DNA of 41,723 nucleotides, from NCBI RefSeq assembly GCF_003312425.1, contig NZ_QNUX01000020.1, positions 1-41,723 of the forward strand, in the 5' to 3' direction. Positions 33,681 to 41,642 of the stretch are shown here, in pieces. Each line of letters starts with the position of its first letter. Position 1 is the first letter of the stretch. This DNA is from Flavobacterium psychrolimnae (GTDB lineage Bacteria > Bacteroidota > Bacteroidia > Flavobacteriales > Flavobacteriaceae). Made by a program: the position numbers and the translations under genes. The notes under the pieces were generated by a model. That model was not told where the DNA came from, searched no databases, and was given only the letters and a program-made list of their open reading frames with translations.

Positions 33681-35576
33681 ATGCAAGAAGCAGTTGCTAT
33701 TCTTCAAAAATATTGGAAGCACGATAAATTTAGGTCGCTGCAAAAGGAAATCATCGATTCCGTTTTAAGCGGACATGACACCTTTGCATTGATGCCAACC
33801 GGCGGCGGAAAATCAGTTTGTTTTCAGATTCCAGCAATGATGAATGACGGAATTTGCCTGGTCATTTCGCCTTTGGTCGCGCTGATGAAAGATCAAGTTG
33901 CCAATTTGCAAAAGCGAAACATCGAGGCCATTGCATTGACAGGCGGAATTCGATCTGAGGAAATGATTGATTTATTAGACAATTGCCAATTCGGAAATTA
34001 CAAATTTCTATATTTATCGCCTGAACGTCTTCAATCCGACTGGATTTTGGAACGAATAAAAAACCTACCTATCAATTTAATCACCATAGATGAAGCACAC
34101 TGCGTCTCGCAATGGGGACATGATTTCCGACCTGCTTATTTAAAAATTTCGGAACTAAAAAAGCATTTTCCAACAGTACCATTTTTGGCATTGACTGCCA
34201 CTGCGACGCCAAGAGTTAAAGAAGATATTATCAATGAGTTGGGATTGTATAAACCACAAGTTTTCGAAAAATCATTTGCCAGAGAAAATATTGCTTACAT
34301 GATTTTTGAGGTCGAGGATAAACTTTTTAGAATAGAACAAATTCTGAAGAAAAATCCACAACCTTCCATAATATATGTTCGAAACAGAAAATCGTGCTTG
34401 GATATTTCCGCACAGTTGAATTCATTAGGATTTAAAGCTACGTATTATCACGGCGGACTTTCGTCCAAAGAAAAAGACAAAAACATGCAATCCTGGATGA
34501 ATGAAGAAGTGCAGGTTATTGTGGCTACCAATGCTTTTGGAATGGGAATTGACAAAGCCAATGTAAAAACAGTCATTCACATTCAGCTTCCGGAAAACAT
34601 GGAAAATTATTATCAGGAAGCCGGACGTGCGGGAAGAAATGGAGAAAGAGCCTTTGCCGTTTTATTTACCAGTCCATCCGATGTTATTCAGGCTCAAAGC
34701 CAATTTATCAATATTCTTCCCGATAAAAAGTTTTTGAATCTCATGTATGTCAAGCTCTGCAACTATTTTCAAATCGCTTACGGAGAAGGAATCAATGAAC
34801 AGTTCAACTTTAATTTGCATCATTTTTGTTTAAAATATGAATTTCCAACATTGAAAACGTACAATGCCATGCAATTTCTCGACAGACAAGGAATTATTAG
34901 TCTGTCCCAAGAATTTTCGGAAAAAATAACCCTGCAGTTTCTAATACCTTCCAAAGAAGTGATTCGGTATATCAGTTTAAATCCAAACGATGAGGAAATT
35001 ATTTTAGCCATTTTGCGAACGTATCCGGGAATTTACGAAATGCAAACTGCCTTCAATCTGCAGCTGATTGCTAAAAAATCAAATCATAAGGAAGCTGAAA
35101 TTCAGGCTGTTTTACATAAATTAAAAGAAAAAGAAATTATAGATTACCATTCGAAAAATAATGACGCCACATTAATTTTCAATGAAGTTCGAGAAGATGA
35201 CAGAACCATCAATCGGGTTTCGAAACATTTAGAGAATCAAAATCAATTAAAAAAAGAGCAGCTTCAATCCGTAATCCACTACATCAGTGAGAAAAAAGTG
35301 TGCAAAAACAAGTTGATTCTAAATTATTTTGGCGAAAAGACAACTGTAGATTGTGGCATTTGTTCGTTTTGCATTACCAAAAAAATAAAGAAAAAAGATG
35401 TATCGCTGCTTTCGGAAGAAATAATTACTTTATTGCAAACCGAAGATTTAAACTCAAGAGACATTCAAAATAAAACTAAAAATAGTCCAGACGAAGTTAT
35501 TGGCGTACTTCAGGATTTATTAGAAAACAACACAATTTTGGTTAAACCAAATAACAAATATACTTTACGATCATAA
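33681..35576 (+). CDS. recQ: ATP-dependent DNA helicase RecQ
   Basis: A 631-aa 3'-5' superfamily-2 helicase that works in recombination and fork repair. Walker A TGGGKS at 40-45, DEAH at 137-140 followed by the aromatic-rich loop CVSQWGHDFRPAY, motif V/VI ATNAFGMGIDKANV and YYQEAGRAGRNG, then a zinc-binding domain with late cysteines (CKNKL... CGICSFC). The family's HRDC domain is not evident; the protein ends in a short winged-helix-like tail. The stop codon overlaps the fmt start by 1 base (TAATG), so the two are translationally coupled. Confidence 0.95.
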   Translation: MQEAVAILQKYWKHDKFRSLQKEIIDSVLSGHDTFALMPTGGGKSVCFQIPAMMNDGICLVISPLVALMKDQVANLQKRNIEAIALTGGIRSEEMIDLLDNCQFGNYKFLYLSPERLQSDWILERIKNLPINLITIDEAHCVSQWGHDFRPAYLKISELKKHFPTVPFLALTATATPRVKEDIINELGLYKPQVFEKSFARENIAYMIFEVEDKLFRIEQILKKNPQPSIIYVRNRKSCLDISAQLNSLGFKATYYHGGLSSKEKDKNMQSWMNEEVQVIVATNAFGMGIDKANVKTVIHIQLPENMENYYQEAGRAGRNGERAFAVLFTSPSDVIQAQSQFINILPDKKFLNLMYVKLCNYFQIAYGEGINEQFNFNLHHFCLKYEFPTLKTYNAMQFLDRQGIISLSQEFSEKITLQFLIPSKEVIRYISLNPNDEEIILAILRTYPGIYEMQTAFNLQLIAKKSNHKEAEIQAVLHKLKEKEIIDYHSKNNDATLIFNEVREDDRTINRVSKHLENQNQLKKEQLQSVIHYISEKKVCKNKLILNYFGEKTTVDCGICSFCITKKIKKKDVSLLSEEIITLLQTEDLNSRDIQNKTKNSPDEVIGVLQDLLENNTILVKPNNKYTLRS

Positions 35577-36523
35577 TGGAAAAATTACGAATTGTTTTTA
35601 TGGGTACGCCCGAATTTGCAGTGGGAATATTAGACACAATAATCAAAAACAACTATGAGGTTGTAGGTGTCATCACTGCTGCGGACAAACCAGCAGGCCG
35701 AGGACAAAAATTAAAGTATTCTGCAGTAAAGGAATACGCGCTGGCCCATAATCTAACTTTATTACAGCCTTTAAACTTAAAAGATGAGACTTTTTTAGCT
35801 GAATTAAAAGCGTTGAATGCTAATTTACAAATTGTAGTTGCGTTTAGAATGTTGCCAAAAGTTGTCTGGGAAATGCCATCTTTAGGAACTTTTAATCTTC
35901 ATGCTTCACTCCTGCCGAATTATCGCGGTGCCGCACCAATAAATTGGGCAATCATCAATGGAGAAACTAAAACGGGTGTCACCACTTTTTTTATCGATGA
36001 TAAAATCGATACTGGGGCGATGATTTTAAGTTCGGAAATTGCAATTGATGAAACCGAAAATGCAGGACATTTACACGACCGACTAATGGAATTAGGAAGC
36101 AAGACCGTTATTGACACTTTGGAAATGATCGAAACAGAAAATGTATCTACAGAAATCCAAAAAGACACCAACGATATCAAAACTGCCTACAAACTCAACA
36201 AAGAGAATTGCAAAATTGACTGGACAAAATCAGCTCAGGAGATCAACAATCTGATTAGAGGTTTGAGTCCCTATCCAGCAGCTTGGTGTTTCTTTAGCGA
36301 CAACAATGAAGAATGGAATGTCAAAATATACGAAGCCAAAATAATTTCTGAGGAACACAATCATCCGATTGGATGTTTAATTTGTACCAAAAAAGAAATG
36401 AAAATTGCGGTAAGAAATGGTTTCATCCAAATACTCAATTTGCAGTTTCCGGGCAAAAAGAAAATGAGTACATCAGAATTATTGAATGGGATTGCATTTT
36501 CAGCGGAGGCAAAAGTCCATTAA
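35576..36523 (+). CDS. fmt: Methionyl-tRNA formyltransferase
   Basis: A 315-aa enzyme that formylates initiator Met-tRNA using 10-formyl-THF. Starts RIVFMGTPEFAV; catalytic Asn107 and His109 in FNLHASLLPNYRGAAPI, Asp145 in DDKIDTG, one residue off the E. coli numbering as expected. The loop around 40-47 (AGRGQKLK) matches the tRNA-binding insertion. It overlaps recQ by one base and is followed by the HU gene with a separate promoter. Confidence 0.97.
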   Translation: MEKLRIVFMGTPEFAVGILDTIIKNNYEVVGVITAADKPAGRGQKLKYSAVKEYALAHNLTLLQPLNLKDETFLAELKALNANLQIVVAFRMLPKVVWEMPSLGTFNLHASLLPNYRGAAPINWAIINGETKTGVTTFFIDDKIDTGAMILSSEIAIDETENAGHLHDRLMELGSKTVIDTLEMIETENVSTEIQKDTNDIKTAYKLNKENCKIDWTKSAQEINNLIRGLSPYPAAWCFFSDNNEEWNVKIYEAKIISEEHNHPIGCLICTKKEMKIAVRNGFIQILNLQFPGKKKMSTSELLNGIAFSAEAKVH

Positions 36524-36628
36524 GACCAACAATAACGGGTGTTTCTTAACTTTAATCAGAAATAACCATTGATTTATCAACAAAAAAAATAAGTTATTAA
36601 CAAAACGAAGTAAATTAACATGAAACGC

Positions 36629-36658
36629 TTGCAAGGAACGTATTTCCTACTAAATTTG
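36629..36658 (+). promoter_or_regulatory. Promoter of the HU gene
   Basis: TTG (36629-36631), exactly 19 bp, then TAAATTTG (36651-36658): a full match to the Bacteroidota consensus. The leader to the ATG at 36703 is about 38 nt. Confidence 0.85.
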
Positions 36659-36702
36659 TGTATTAACAATTTTTAATAACCAACAATTAATAACTATTTA
36701 TT

Positions 36703-36975
36703 ATGAACAAATCAGAATTAATCGATGCTATCGCTGCTGATGCAGGAATCACAAAAGCTGCTGCAAAATTAGCTTTAGAGTCATTTTTAGGAAACGTAGG
36801 AGGTACTTTGAAAAAAGGTGGAAGAGTATCTTTAGTAGGTTTCGGATCATGGTCTGTTTCTGCTAGAGCTGCAAGAGACGGTAGAAATCCTCAAACAGGA
36901 AAAACTATCCAAATTGCTGCTAAAAATGTAGTAAAATTTAAAGCAGGTGCAGAATTAGAAGGTGCGGTAAACTAA
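36703..36975 (+). CDS. DNA-binding protein HU
   Basis: A 90-aa nucleoid protein. MNKSELIDAIAADAGITKAA starts the helical dimer core, GGRVSLVGFGSWSVSARAARDGRNPQTGKTI is the conserved DNA-binding arm with the intercalating-Pro tip (RNPQTG), followed by KNVVKFKAGAEL. Length is the standard 90. Strong consensus promoter and a terminator frame it as a highly expressed single gene. Confidence 0.97.
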   Translation: MNKSELIDAIAADAGITKAAAKLALESFLGNVGGTLKKGGRVSLVGFGSWSVSARAARDGRNPQTGKTIQIAAKNVVKFKAGAELEGAVN

Positions 36976-36995
36976 TTTAGTTAACCTATATAATC

Positions 36996-37022
36996 AAAAC
37001 CTTCCTTCTGGAAGGTTTTTTT
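36996..37022 (+). terminator. Terminator of the HU gene
   Basis: The stem AAAACCTTCC/GGAAGGTTTT has a TTCT loop and a T-run ending at 37022, directly before an ATG at 37023 that I therefore do not use for the next gene. Confidence 0.9.
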
Positions 37023-37091
37023 ATGCGTTTCAACGATTTTATTTGGCACTCTTATAATAAAAAACTTAAATTTAATAAAAAATCCAATCCG

Positions 37092-37652
37092 ATGATTACA
37101 GATAAATTAAAAAAAGGATATTTGCTTATAGCAGAGCCTACGATAATTGGGGATTTATCATTCAATAGATCGGTAATTTTATTAGCTGACTATAACGAAG
37201 AAGGATCCGTTGGTTTTATAATTAATAAACCTTTGAAATATACCATCCACGACTTGATACCGGACGTAGATGCACGATTTAAGATCTATAATGGTGGCCC
37301 TGTCGAACAAGATAACCTTTATTTTATCCATAATATTCCAGACCTGATTCCCAATAGCATTGAGATATCCAATGGAATTTATTGGGGTGGTGATTTTGAA
37401 TCTACCAAAGAACTCATCAATAAAGGAGAAATAAGCAAAGACAATATTCGATTCTTTTTAGGATATACAGGCTGGCATGAAAATCAATTAGAAACTGAAA
37501 TGAAAAGCCATTCTTGGATTATTACTGCCAATAGCTATGAAAACAAAATAATTGGTAAATCAGCAACTCATTTCTGGAAAGAGCAAATCATGGAGTTGGG
37601 CGGAGAATACCTAATCTGGTCAAATGCTCCGGAAAACCCCTACTTAAACTAA
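37092..37652 (+). CDS. YqgE/AlgH family protein (DUF179)
   Basis: A 186-aa protein starting MITDKLKKGYLLIAEPTIIGD, with the family blocks FNRSVILLADYNEEGSVGFIINKPL, YNGGPVEQDNLYFIH and FFLGYTGWHENQLETE. YqgE/AlgH is widespread but its function is uncertain; it has been linked to regulation and cell-wall or alginate genes in other bacteria. The in-frame ATG at 37023 is rejected because it abuts the HU terminator and adds 23 residues not seen in the family. The last four bases overlap the convergent aminotransferase gene (37649). Confidence 0.9.
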   Translation: MITDKLKKGYLLIAEPTIIGDLSFNRSVILLADYNEEGSVGFIINKPLKYTIHDLIPDVDARFKIYNGGPVEQDNLYFIHNIPDLIPNSIEISNGIYWGGDFESTKELINKGEISKDNIRFFLGYTGWHENQLETEMKSHSWIITANSYENKIIGKSATHFWKEQIMELGGEYLIWSNAPENPYLN

Positions 37653-38488
37653 GTACTAATTATCATTTCGTTAAGCTTATCCAATAGTTGATCGGATATG
37701 TTCGTGGTAAAAGTTTTTTTACGATACTGGGTTATCGGTTGAATTCCTTTGATAACATTGGTCACAAATAACTCATCTGCTTTTTGAAGGTCAAACGGAG
37801 AAATTACGTCTTCTACGACCTCTAAATTTTCTATTTTTTTAGCTAAACTTAAAATTTGCTTTCTCATAACACCGTTCAAGCACCCTTCAGAAACTGGCGG
37901 AGTAATCAATTTATTGCCCAATAGCATAAAGATATTTCCTTGTAATGCTTCAACTATGTTCTTGCTGTCATTTAGCAACAAACAATTGTCTAAACCATTT
38001 TCACTCGCAAAAATACTTCCTGTTATATTTATGATTTTATTAGTCGTTTTAATAGACGACAGCAATTGTTTTGTGATATAGAAGTCTTTGTATAAATCTA
38101 CTTCATAAGCTCTCTTTTCGAATGAATACAAGGTGTTTTCGAGTGCTACAGCATGAATTAAAAAAGAGACCGTATTACTTTGTGGCAAATAATAACCGCC
38201 ATCGTTTCTGTAAATTGTGATTCGGGCTCGTGAGGAGTCAGCTAATGCGGATTTATTTACTAAAGAAAGGATTTGTTCCTGGAGGTATTCCATTGTGAAA
38301 TTCATGGGAATTTCCATTCGGACTACACGCATGGAAGACATTAGCCTAAAATAATGATCTTCCAGAAAAAGAATTTTATTGTTTATTATTTTAACTGTTT
38401 CAAAAACTCCATCTCCGTATAGAAAAGCACGATTTTGAGTCAATATATTAGCATCCTGAGACACTATAGTTCCATTAAAATTAATCAT
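37649..38488 (-). CDS. Aminotransferase class IV (PabC/IlvE/D-amino-acid type)
   Basis: A 279-aa PLP-dependent enzyme. Early signature: NRAFLYGDGVFETVKI (18-33); catalytic Lys in ITKQLLSSIKTTNKI; later NDSKNIVEALQGNIFML. Members include 4-amino-4-deoxychorismate lyase (PabC) and branched-chain or D-amino-acid aminotransferases. This sequence looks closest to PabC-like members but lacks clear markers. The START-like gene's terminator ends about 8 bp before its ATG, so its transcript either reads through that hairpin or starts within it. Confidence 0.85.
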   Translation of the reverse strand: MINFNGTIVSQDANILTQNRAFLYGDGVFETVKIINNKILFLEDHYFRLMSSMRVVRMEIPMNFTMEYLQEQILSLVNKSALADSSRARITIYRNDGGYYLPQSNTVSFLIHAVALENTLYSFEKRAYEVDLYKDFYITKQLLSSIKTTNKIINITGSIFASENGLDNCLLLNDSKNIVEALQGNIFMLLGNKLITPPVSEGCLNGVMRKQILSLAKKIENLEVVEDVISPFDLQKADELFVTNVIKGIQPITQYRKKTFTTNISDQLLDKLNEMIIST

Positions 38489-38489
38489 A

Positions 38490-38516
38490 AAAAAAGCCCT
38501 AAATTTTATTCAGGGC
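38490..38516 (-). terminator. Terminator of the START-like gene
   Basis: On the minus strand GCCCT pairs with AGGGC around an 11-nt loop and continues into seven Ts, right before the ATG of the aminotransferase gene at 38488. Confidence 0.7.
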
Positions 38517-38542
38517 AAATATAAGTCATAAAATATGATTTT

Positions 38543-38935
38543 CTATACAGAACCAATCAGATGTTTCAAGTCAGAAATTTGGTTTTCCCATAATAATGTA
38601 GCCTCGTCGATCTCATCTTTAATAGCAAAATCCACAACCATTAACGAAACGTCTTTGGTAAGCTCATCGACTAAAATGTGCAATTCAAAAAAGTACTCGG
38701 TATCCTTACTGTTTTCGTCGACCCACTTAAATTTCACTTTCTCACCTGTTTTCTTAGAGGCCAGTCTCGCTTTTTCTTCGGAGTCATTCCAAATAAAAGT
38801 AAAAAACTCACCACGAGAATTGACATTATCGGCAAACCACTCAGATAAACCTGATGGTGTCGATATGTATTGATACAACAATTGAGGAGAGGAATTGATG
38901 GGGAATTCGATTTCGTAACGTACTTTTTGATCCAT
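38543..38935 (-). CDS. START-like domain protein
   Basis: A 130-aa cytoplasmic protein of the Bacteroidota START-like (Aha1/SRPBCC fold) family: VRYEIEFPINSSPQLLYQYIS, then STPSGLSEWFADNVN and a C-terminal helix WENQISDLKHLIGSV. The fold has a hydrophobic pocket, and no ligand is known for this group. It is transcribed away from the tRNA gene and upstream of the aminotransferase. Confidence 0.88.
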   Translation of the reverse strand: MDQKVRYEIEFPINSSPQLLYQYISTPSGLSEWFADNVNSRGEFFTFIWNDSEEKARLASKKTGEKVKFKWVDENSKDTEYFFELHILVDELTKDVSLMVVDFAIKDEIDEATLLWENQISDLKHLIGSV

Positions 38936-39023
38936 GAGCTACATTTAATTTTTCGGAAATATATAGAATATAACTACATAAAAAAAGTGTTTTTAAAAAT
39001 ATTTTTTTTTCTTCAAAATATAG

Positions 39024-39053
39024 TTGCAAGCTGTATTATTATTTTTATATTTG
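39024..39053 (+). promoter_or_regulatory. Promoter of the tRNA gene
   Basis: TTG (39024-39026), 19 bp, TATATTTG (39046-39053): a full consensus match, ending 37 bp before the tRNA. Confidence 0.85.
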
Positions 39054-39090
39054 CACCCGCATTCAGGGATGGTTATCCACCCTCATTCAT

Positions 39091-39167
39091 GGCGAGATAG
39101 CTCAGTCGGTTAGAGCGCAGGATTCATAACCCTGAGGTCCCGAGTTCAAATCTCGGTCTCGCTACCA
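39091..39167 (+). tRNA. tRNA with CAU anticodon (tRNA-Met or lysidine-type tRNA-Ile)
   Basis: A 77-nt cloverleaf: acceptor GGCGAGA/TCTCGCT (first pair G-U), D arm GCTC/GAGC, anticodon loop TTCATAA, T arm CCGAG/CTCGG with TTCAAAT, and an encoded CCA end (39165-39167). The anticodon stem has one A-C mismatch at its inner end. The CAU anticodon fits elongator Met, but tRNA-Ile2 (lysidine-modified) has the same bases; initiator is unlikely because the three G-C pairs under the anticodon loop are missing. It is the probable attachment site for the accessory block to its right. Confidence 0.95.
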
Positions 39168-39197
39168 AAAGCTCAGTTTAACGACTGGGCTTTTTTT
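39168..39197 (+). terminator. Terminator of the tRNA gene
   Basis: The stem AGCTCAGT/ACTGGGCT, with one wobble pair, has a 6-nt loop and is followed by seven Ts. Confidence 0.88.
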
Positions 39198-39302
39198 ATG
39201 AACTAATACTTGGTTACTAGCCATTTATCATCAAGAGCAGAATAGGTATCAGTAATAAAGTGACTGATTAATTACTCAAATATAAGATTTTATATTCATT
39301 CC

Positions 39303-39458
39303 TCAAACTTGTTTCTCTTTGAGTTTTTCTGCCACTTTTGTGCCACTTTTAATTTTCACCTTTTTATCATTAAATGTATTATGACTCTGATTCAACAGAA
39401 AAATAATCTTTTTTAAATCTTTTATCTCAAAACCTCTCTCTTTAAATACCTCCCAATA
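39303..39458 (-). pseudogene. Broken reading frame, unrecognised
   Basis: A minus-strand frame of 51 codons ends at a stop (39303-39305) and has no start codon: an in-frame stop lies directly upstream at about 39461. The translation begins YWEVFKERGFEIKDLKK and ends SGTKVAEKLKEKQV, with coding-like composition rather than low-complexity noise. It may be the tail of a decayed mobile-element gene. I do not recognise the family. Confidence 0.35.
39330..39351. repeat. Paired 11-bp direct repeats, TGCCACTTTT type
   Basis: TGCCACTTTTG (39330-39340) is followed at once by TGCCACTTTTA (39341-39351): two copies with an exact 11-bp period. A pair with the same spacing and a related core (TAGTCCACTTT) lies at 40803-40822. 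Confidence 0.6.
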
Positions 39459-39890
39459 TCATTTCTTCCACTTTATTTTATTACCTACCCTACTAGATTA
39501 CATCATTAAATCATCATTATACTATATTAATTGTTCATATTCCTTCTTCTTTGATATTTGCCAGAATGTAGTATTTACTTAATCTTATTTTTTGCTGAGC
39601 TTTTAGTGTGCGCTCTTATTTTATATTGTCATGAATAATTTTATATATCAAAAAATTTACCCTGTTTAATTTGAAAACCTATTTGGTTTCTTGATTTGAA
39701 ACTGAAATGGATAAAAATTGGAGGGGGGATACAACAGAAACCACATCTGAAGACAATCTTGTGGTACGGGTGCAATCAAAAGAGTATCCGAAAAGTAATT
39801 TATTTCCCAAAGGAATAAGTGATATATAGGATAAACTCATAAATTTGTTATCACAGGCTAAATAGCGAGCATTAATTAAAAGTATATAAA

Positions 39891-40805
39891 ATGGATATTC
39901 AAAAGTTGTATGATGATTCAAGACGTTCATTCGATGTAAAAGATATCGAGAGTTTGGAAAAAAAACTTAGGGTATACGTCAATGGTGGATTTCAAGGGTT
40001 AAGAGATATTTACTATAATTATTATCAGGAGCAGAAAATCAAATTCTCAGAGATTACACCCTTTGAAACATTCATCAATACTGATGATGTAGAAAGATTT
40101 TATTTAGATGAAGTGTTTTTTGAAGTAGACAATAAATATGCAACCAACGTTGGTTGTTTCGTTTATTCATTGTGTCACTATTATACTAATTCTGAAAAAA
40201 GCACAGAGAATAAAAAGATTGATTTGATTTCTGTGGTCACACGTCTGGAGGAAGCTATTAATAAATCTTCCATTTCTCAATCTTTTGAAAATACTAAACT
40301 TTATGATATTCTAAAAAGAATCGAAAATTATTATTCTATTATTTATACTAATTTATACAATGACTTCAGTCCACTTCTAAAAGATAGAACTCAGTTAAAT
40401 AAAAATTTGGAGTCAACAACTAATATACTTGGACAAGAAGCAAAAACACCAATCATAAAAAAAACAACTCTCGACAGGTCAGAAATCATAGATAAGTTAA
40501 TCGGCTTAAATACAAAAAACCATAATAAATTTCTCGATTATGAAAAGAAAATAATTAGTTTCGGTTATTTAAACTCCGAAAGAAACAAGTGGTTAGGTGG
40601 AACGGCGAATCTTATTCGTTTCTATGTCTATTGTGAGAACAAATCGATTATTAAAAATGACATTTATCGAGATAATGCAAAAGGAGTTAAATTACTAAGA
40701 GACTTGTATAATTATTACGTGGGTGATTTAGATGCGCCAAGTAAAAGAATTAAACAAATGAACAATAAGAATAAATACGAATTCAATTTTTTAGATATAA
40801 TTTAG
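39891..40805 (+). CDS. Unrecognised 304-aa protein of the accessory block
   Basis: I do not recognise this protein. It is soluble, rich in Asn, Lys, Tyr and Asp, without a signal peptide or membrane segments. A helix-rich N-terminal half (YYNYYQEQKIKFSEITPFET, VGCFVYSLCHYYTNSEKS) is joined by a charged linker near 165-185 to a C-terminal region in which LGGTANLIRFYVYCENKSII and LLRDLYNYYVGDLDAPSKRI resemble the helical tails of RteC-like or other Bacteroidota mobile-element proteins. This is only a resemblance. It is followed immediately by paired 11-bp repeats and by a helix-turn-helix gene about 185 bp later. Its position in an apparently integrated element suggests a regulatory or mobilisation role. 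Confidence 0.7.
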   Translation: MDIQKLYDDSRRSFDVKDIESLEKKLRVYVNGGFQGLRDIYYNYYQEQKIKFSEITPFETFINTDDVERFYLDEVFFEVDNKYATNVGCFVYSLCHYYTNSEKSTENKKIDLISVVTRLEEAINKSSISQSFENTKLYDILKRIENYYSIIYTNLYNDFSPLLKDRTQLNKNLESTTNILGQEAKTPIIKKTTLDRSEIIDKLIGLNTKNHNKFLDYEKKIISFGYLNSERNKWLGGTANLIRFYVYCENKSIIKNDIYRDNAKGVKLLRDLYNYYVGDLDAPSKRIKQMNNKNKYEFNFLDII

Positions 40806-40822
40806 TCCACTTTTAGTCCACG
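40803..40822. repeat. Paired 11-bp direct repeats, TAGTCCACTTT type
   Basis: TAGTCCACTTT (40803-40813) then TAGTCCACG (40814-40822), an exact 11-bp period overlapping the stop codon of the 304-aa gene. A further AAGTCCACTTT lies near 40903-40915. Confidence 0.6.
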
Positions 40823-40990
40823 TAAAAAAATATTTTAAAGAAATAATCTTAACTGTATCTTTTATTCTGGCAGTATTTCGCAGAGGAGTCCTGCTAGTCC
40901 AGCTAAGTCCACTTTCTCGTGTACCCCAATAAATCCATGTAATATTGCTGAAGAAAAATGACAACGACGTCATTTGGAAAACAAATAAAA

Positions 40991-41278
40991 ATGGAAATGA
41001 AATCAATCCTAGTCTTTCAATTATCAATGGAAGATTTATCTCTACTTATTAGAGATGCCGTAAAAACTGAGCTTCAAAAAATCAATGAAGTAATTCAGTT
41101 AAATTCTCAAAAAGAAGCTCCTGAACTTCTAACTCGAGACGAAGTAGCTAATATTCTTAAGGTCTCATTCACTACGTTGTACCACTGGAATAAAAGTGGT
41201 GAACTTTCCGCTCAAAAAATCGGAAAAAGAGTCTACTATCAGAGGAGCATTATTATGGACAAACTAAAAGTCGCATAG
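40991..41278 (+). CDS. Excisionase-type helix-turn-helix protein
   Basis: A 95-aa protein from ATG 40991 (an in-frame ATG at 40958 would add 11 residues). The N-terminal part, VFQLSMEDLSLLIRDAVKTE, matches the short amphipathic leader of Bacteroidota excisionase-like proteins. The C-terminal part is a MerR-like HTH_17 domain: LLTRDEVANILKVSFTTLYH, then WNKSGELSAQKIGKRVYYQR. Such proteins help integrases excise elements or regulate mobile-element genes. It is downstream of the 304-aa gene on the same strand, and no integrase is in view. Confidence 0.88.
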   Translation: MEMKSILVFQLSMEDLSLLIRDAVKTELQKINEVIQLNSQKEAPELLTRDEVANILKVSFTTLYHWNKSGELSAQKIGKRVYYQRSIIMDKLKVA

Positions 41279-41345
41279 AATAGCTACTATCTATTAAAGT
41301 CTATTGAGCTTTATCTTGTTTTCTAGGGACAAGATACTCCAGTAG

Positions 41346-41436
41346 CAAAACTTCACTCTGGCAAATCTGCCAAAACTTAATCTTTTTTAATAACAGCATA
41401 GCGGTGTTTTCACATCGTAGTGGCATCGCTATGCCA
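41346..41436. repeat. Cluster of TGGCA-type hairpins, possible origin or control site
   Basis: Two hairpins share one plan: TGGCA-AATC-TGCCA (41359-41372) followed by AAAACTT, and TGGCAT-CGCT-ATGCCA (41421-41436) followed by AAAAATTT. CAAAACTT occurs at 41346-41353 and again at 41371-41378. An outer inverted repeat GCATAGCG (41396-41403) / CGCTATGC (41427-41434) competes with the second hairpin. Together this looks like a replication, transfer or recombination control region. Confidence 0.5.
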
Positions 41437-41452
41437 AAAATTTAATGAAAAA

Positions 41453-41642
41453 ATGAAAACATATAGCATATTAAAACCTAAAAAACTAAACCTTGAAAAT
41501 TTGGTAAATAAATATCAACCTGATTTTAAATTTGATTATGACCGTGCCTATCTAATCATTCATTTAGTGATAATATTAGGTCGTGAAAAAGATAATTATA
41601 AAAAGGTGGGATTGCATTCTAAGCTGCAAATTCCAGTGATAT
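41453..41642 (+). pseudogene. Gene fragment truncated by an IS21-like end
   Basis: From ATG 41453 the frame gives about 63 native residues (MKTYSILKPKKLNLENLVNK, then YQPDFKFDYDRAYLIIHLVI and KKVGLHSKLQ) before it enters the IS repeats at about 41643 and stops 11 codons later. The composition looks coding and the frame is far longer upstream than chance in such AT-rich DNA. I believe it is the start of a mobile-element gene of unknown function, in the usual position after the excisionase-type gene. The downstream part is outside the window or lost. Confidence 0.55.

Larger units (their letters stand above)
39198..39890. other. Gene-poor stretch after the tRNA
   Basis: About 690 bp with no convincing intact gene. 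It contains the decayed minus-strand frame at 39303-39458, the paired direct repeats at 39330-39351 and a possible 40-codon plus-strand frame at 39707-39829. Otherwise it looks like degraded sequence. No integrase gene and no second copy of the tRNA end are present. Confidence 0.6.

Noticed and set aside
37023..37091. Upstream ATG for the YqgE-like gene
   Set aside because: It abuts the HU terminator T-run and adds residues not seen in the family.
39707..39829. 40-codon plus-strand frame MDKNWRGDTTETT...
   Set aside because: Too short and without homology signs; mentioned only as a possible remnant.
39679..39930. 83-codon minus-strand frame MNVLNHHTTFEYP...
   Set aside because: It overlaps the start of the 304-aa gene and its upstream region, and shows no motif; likely chance in AT-rich DNA.
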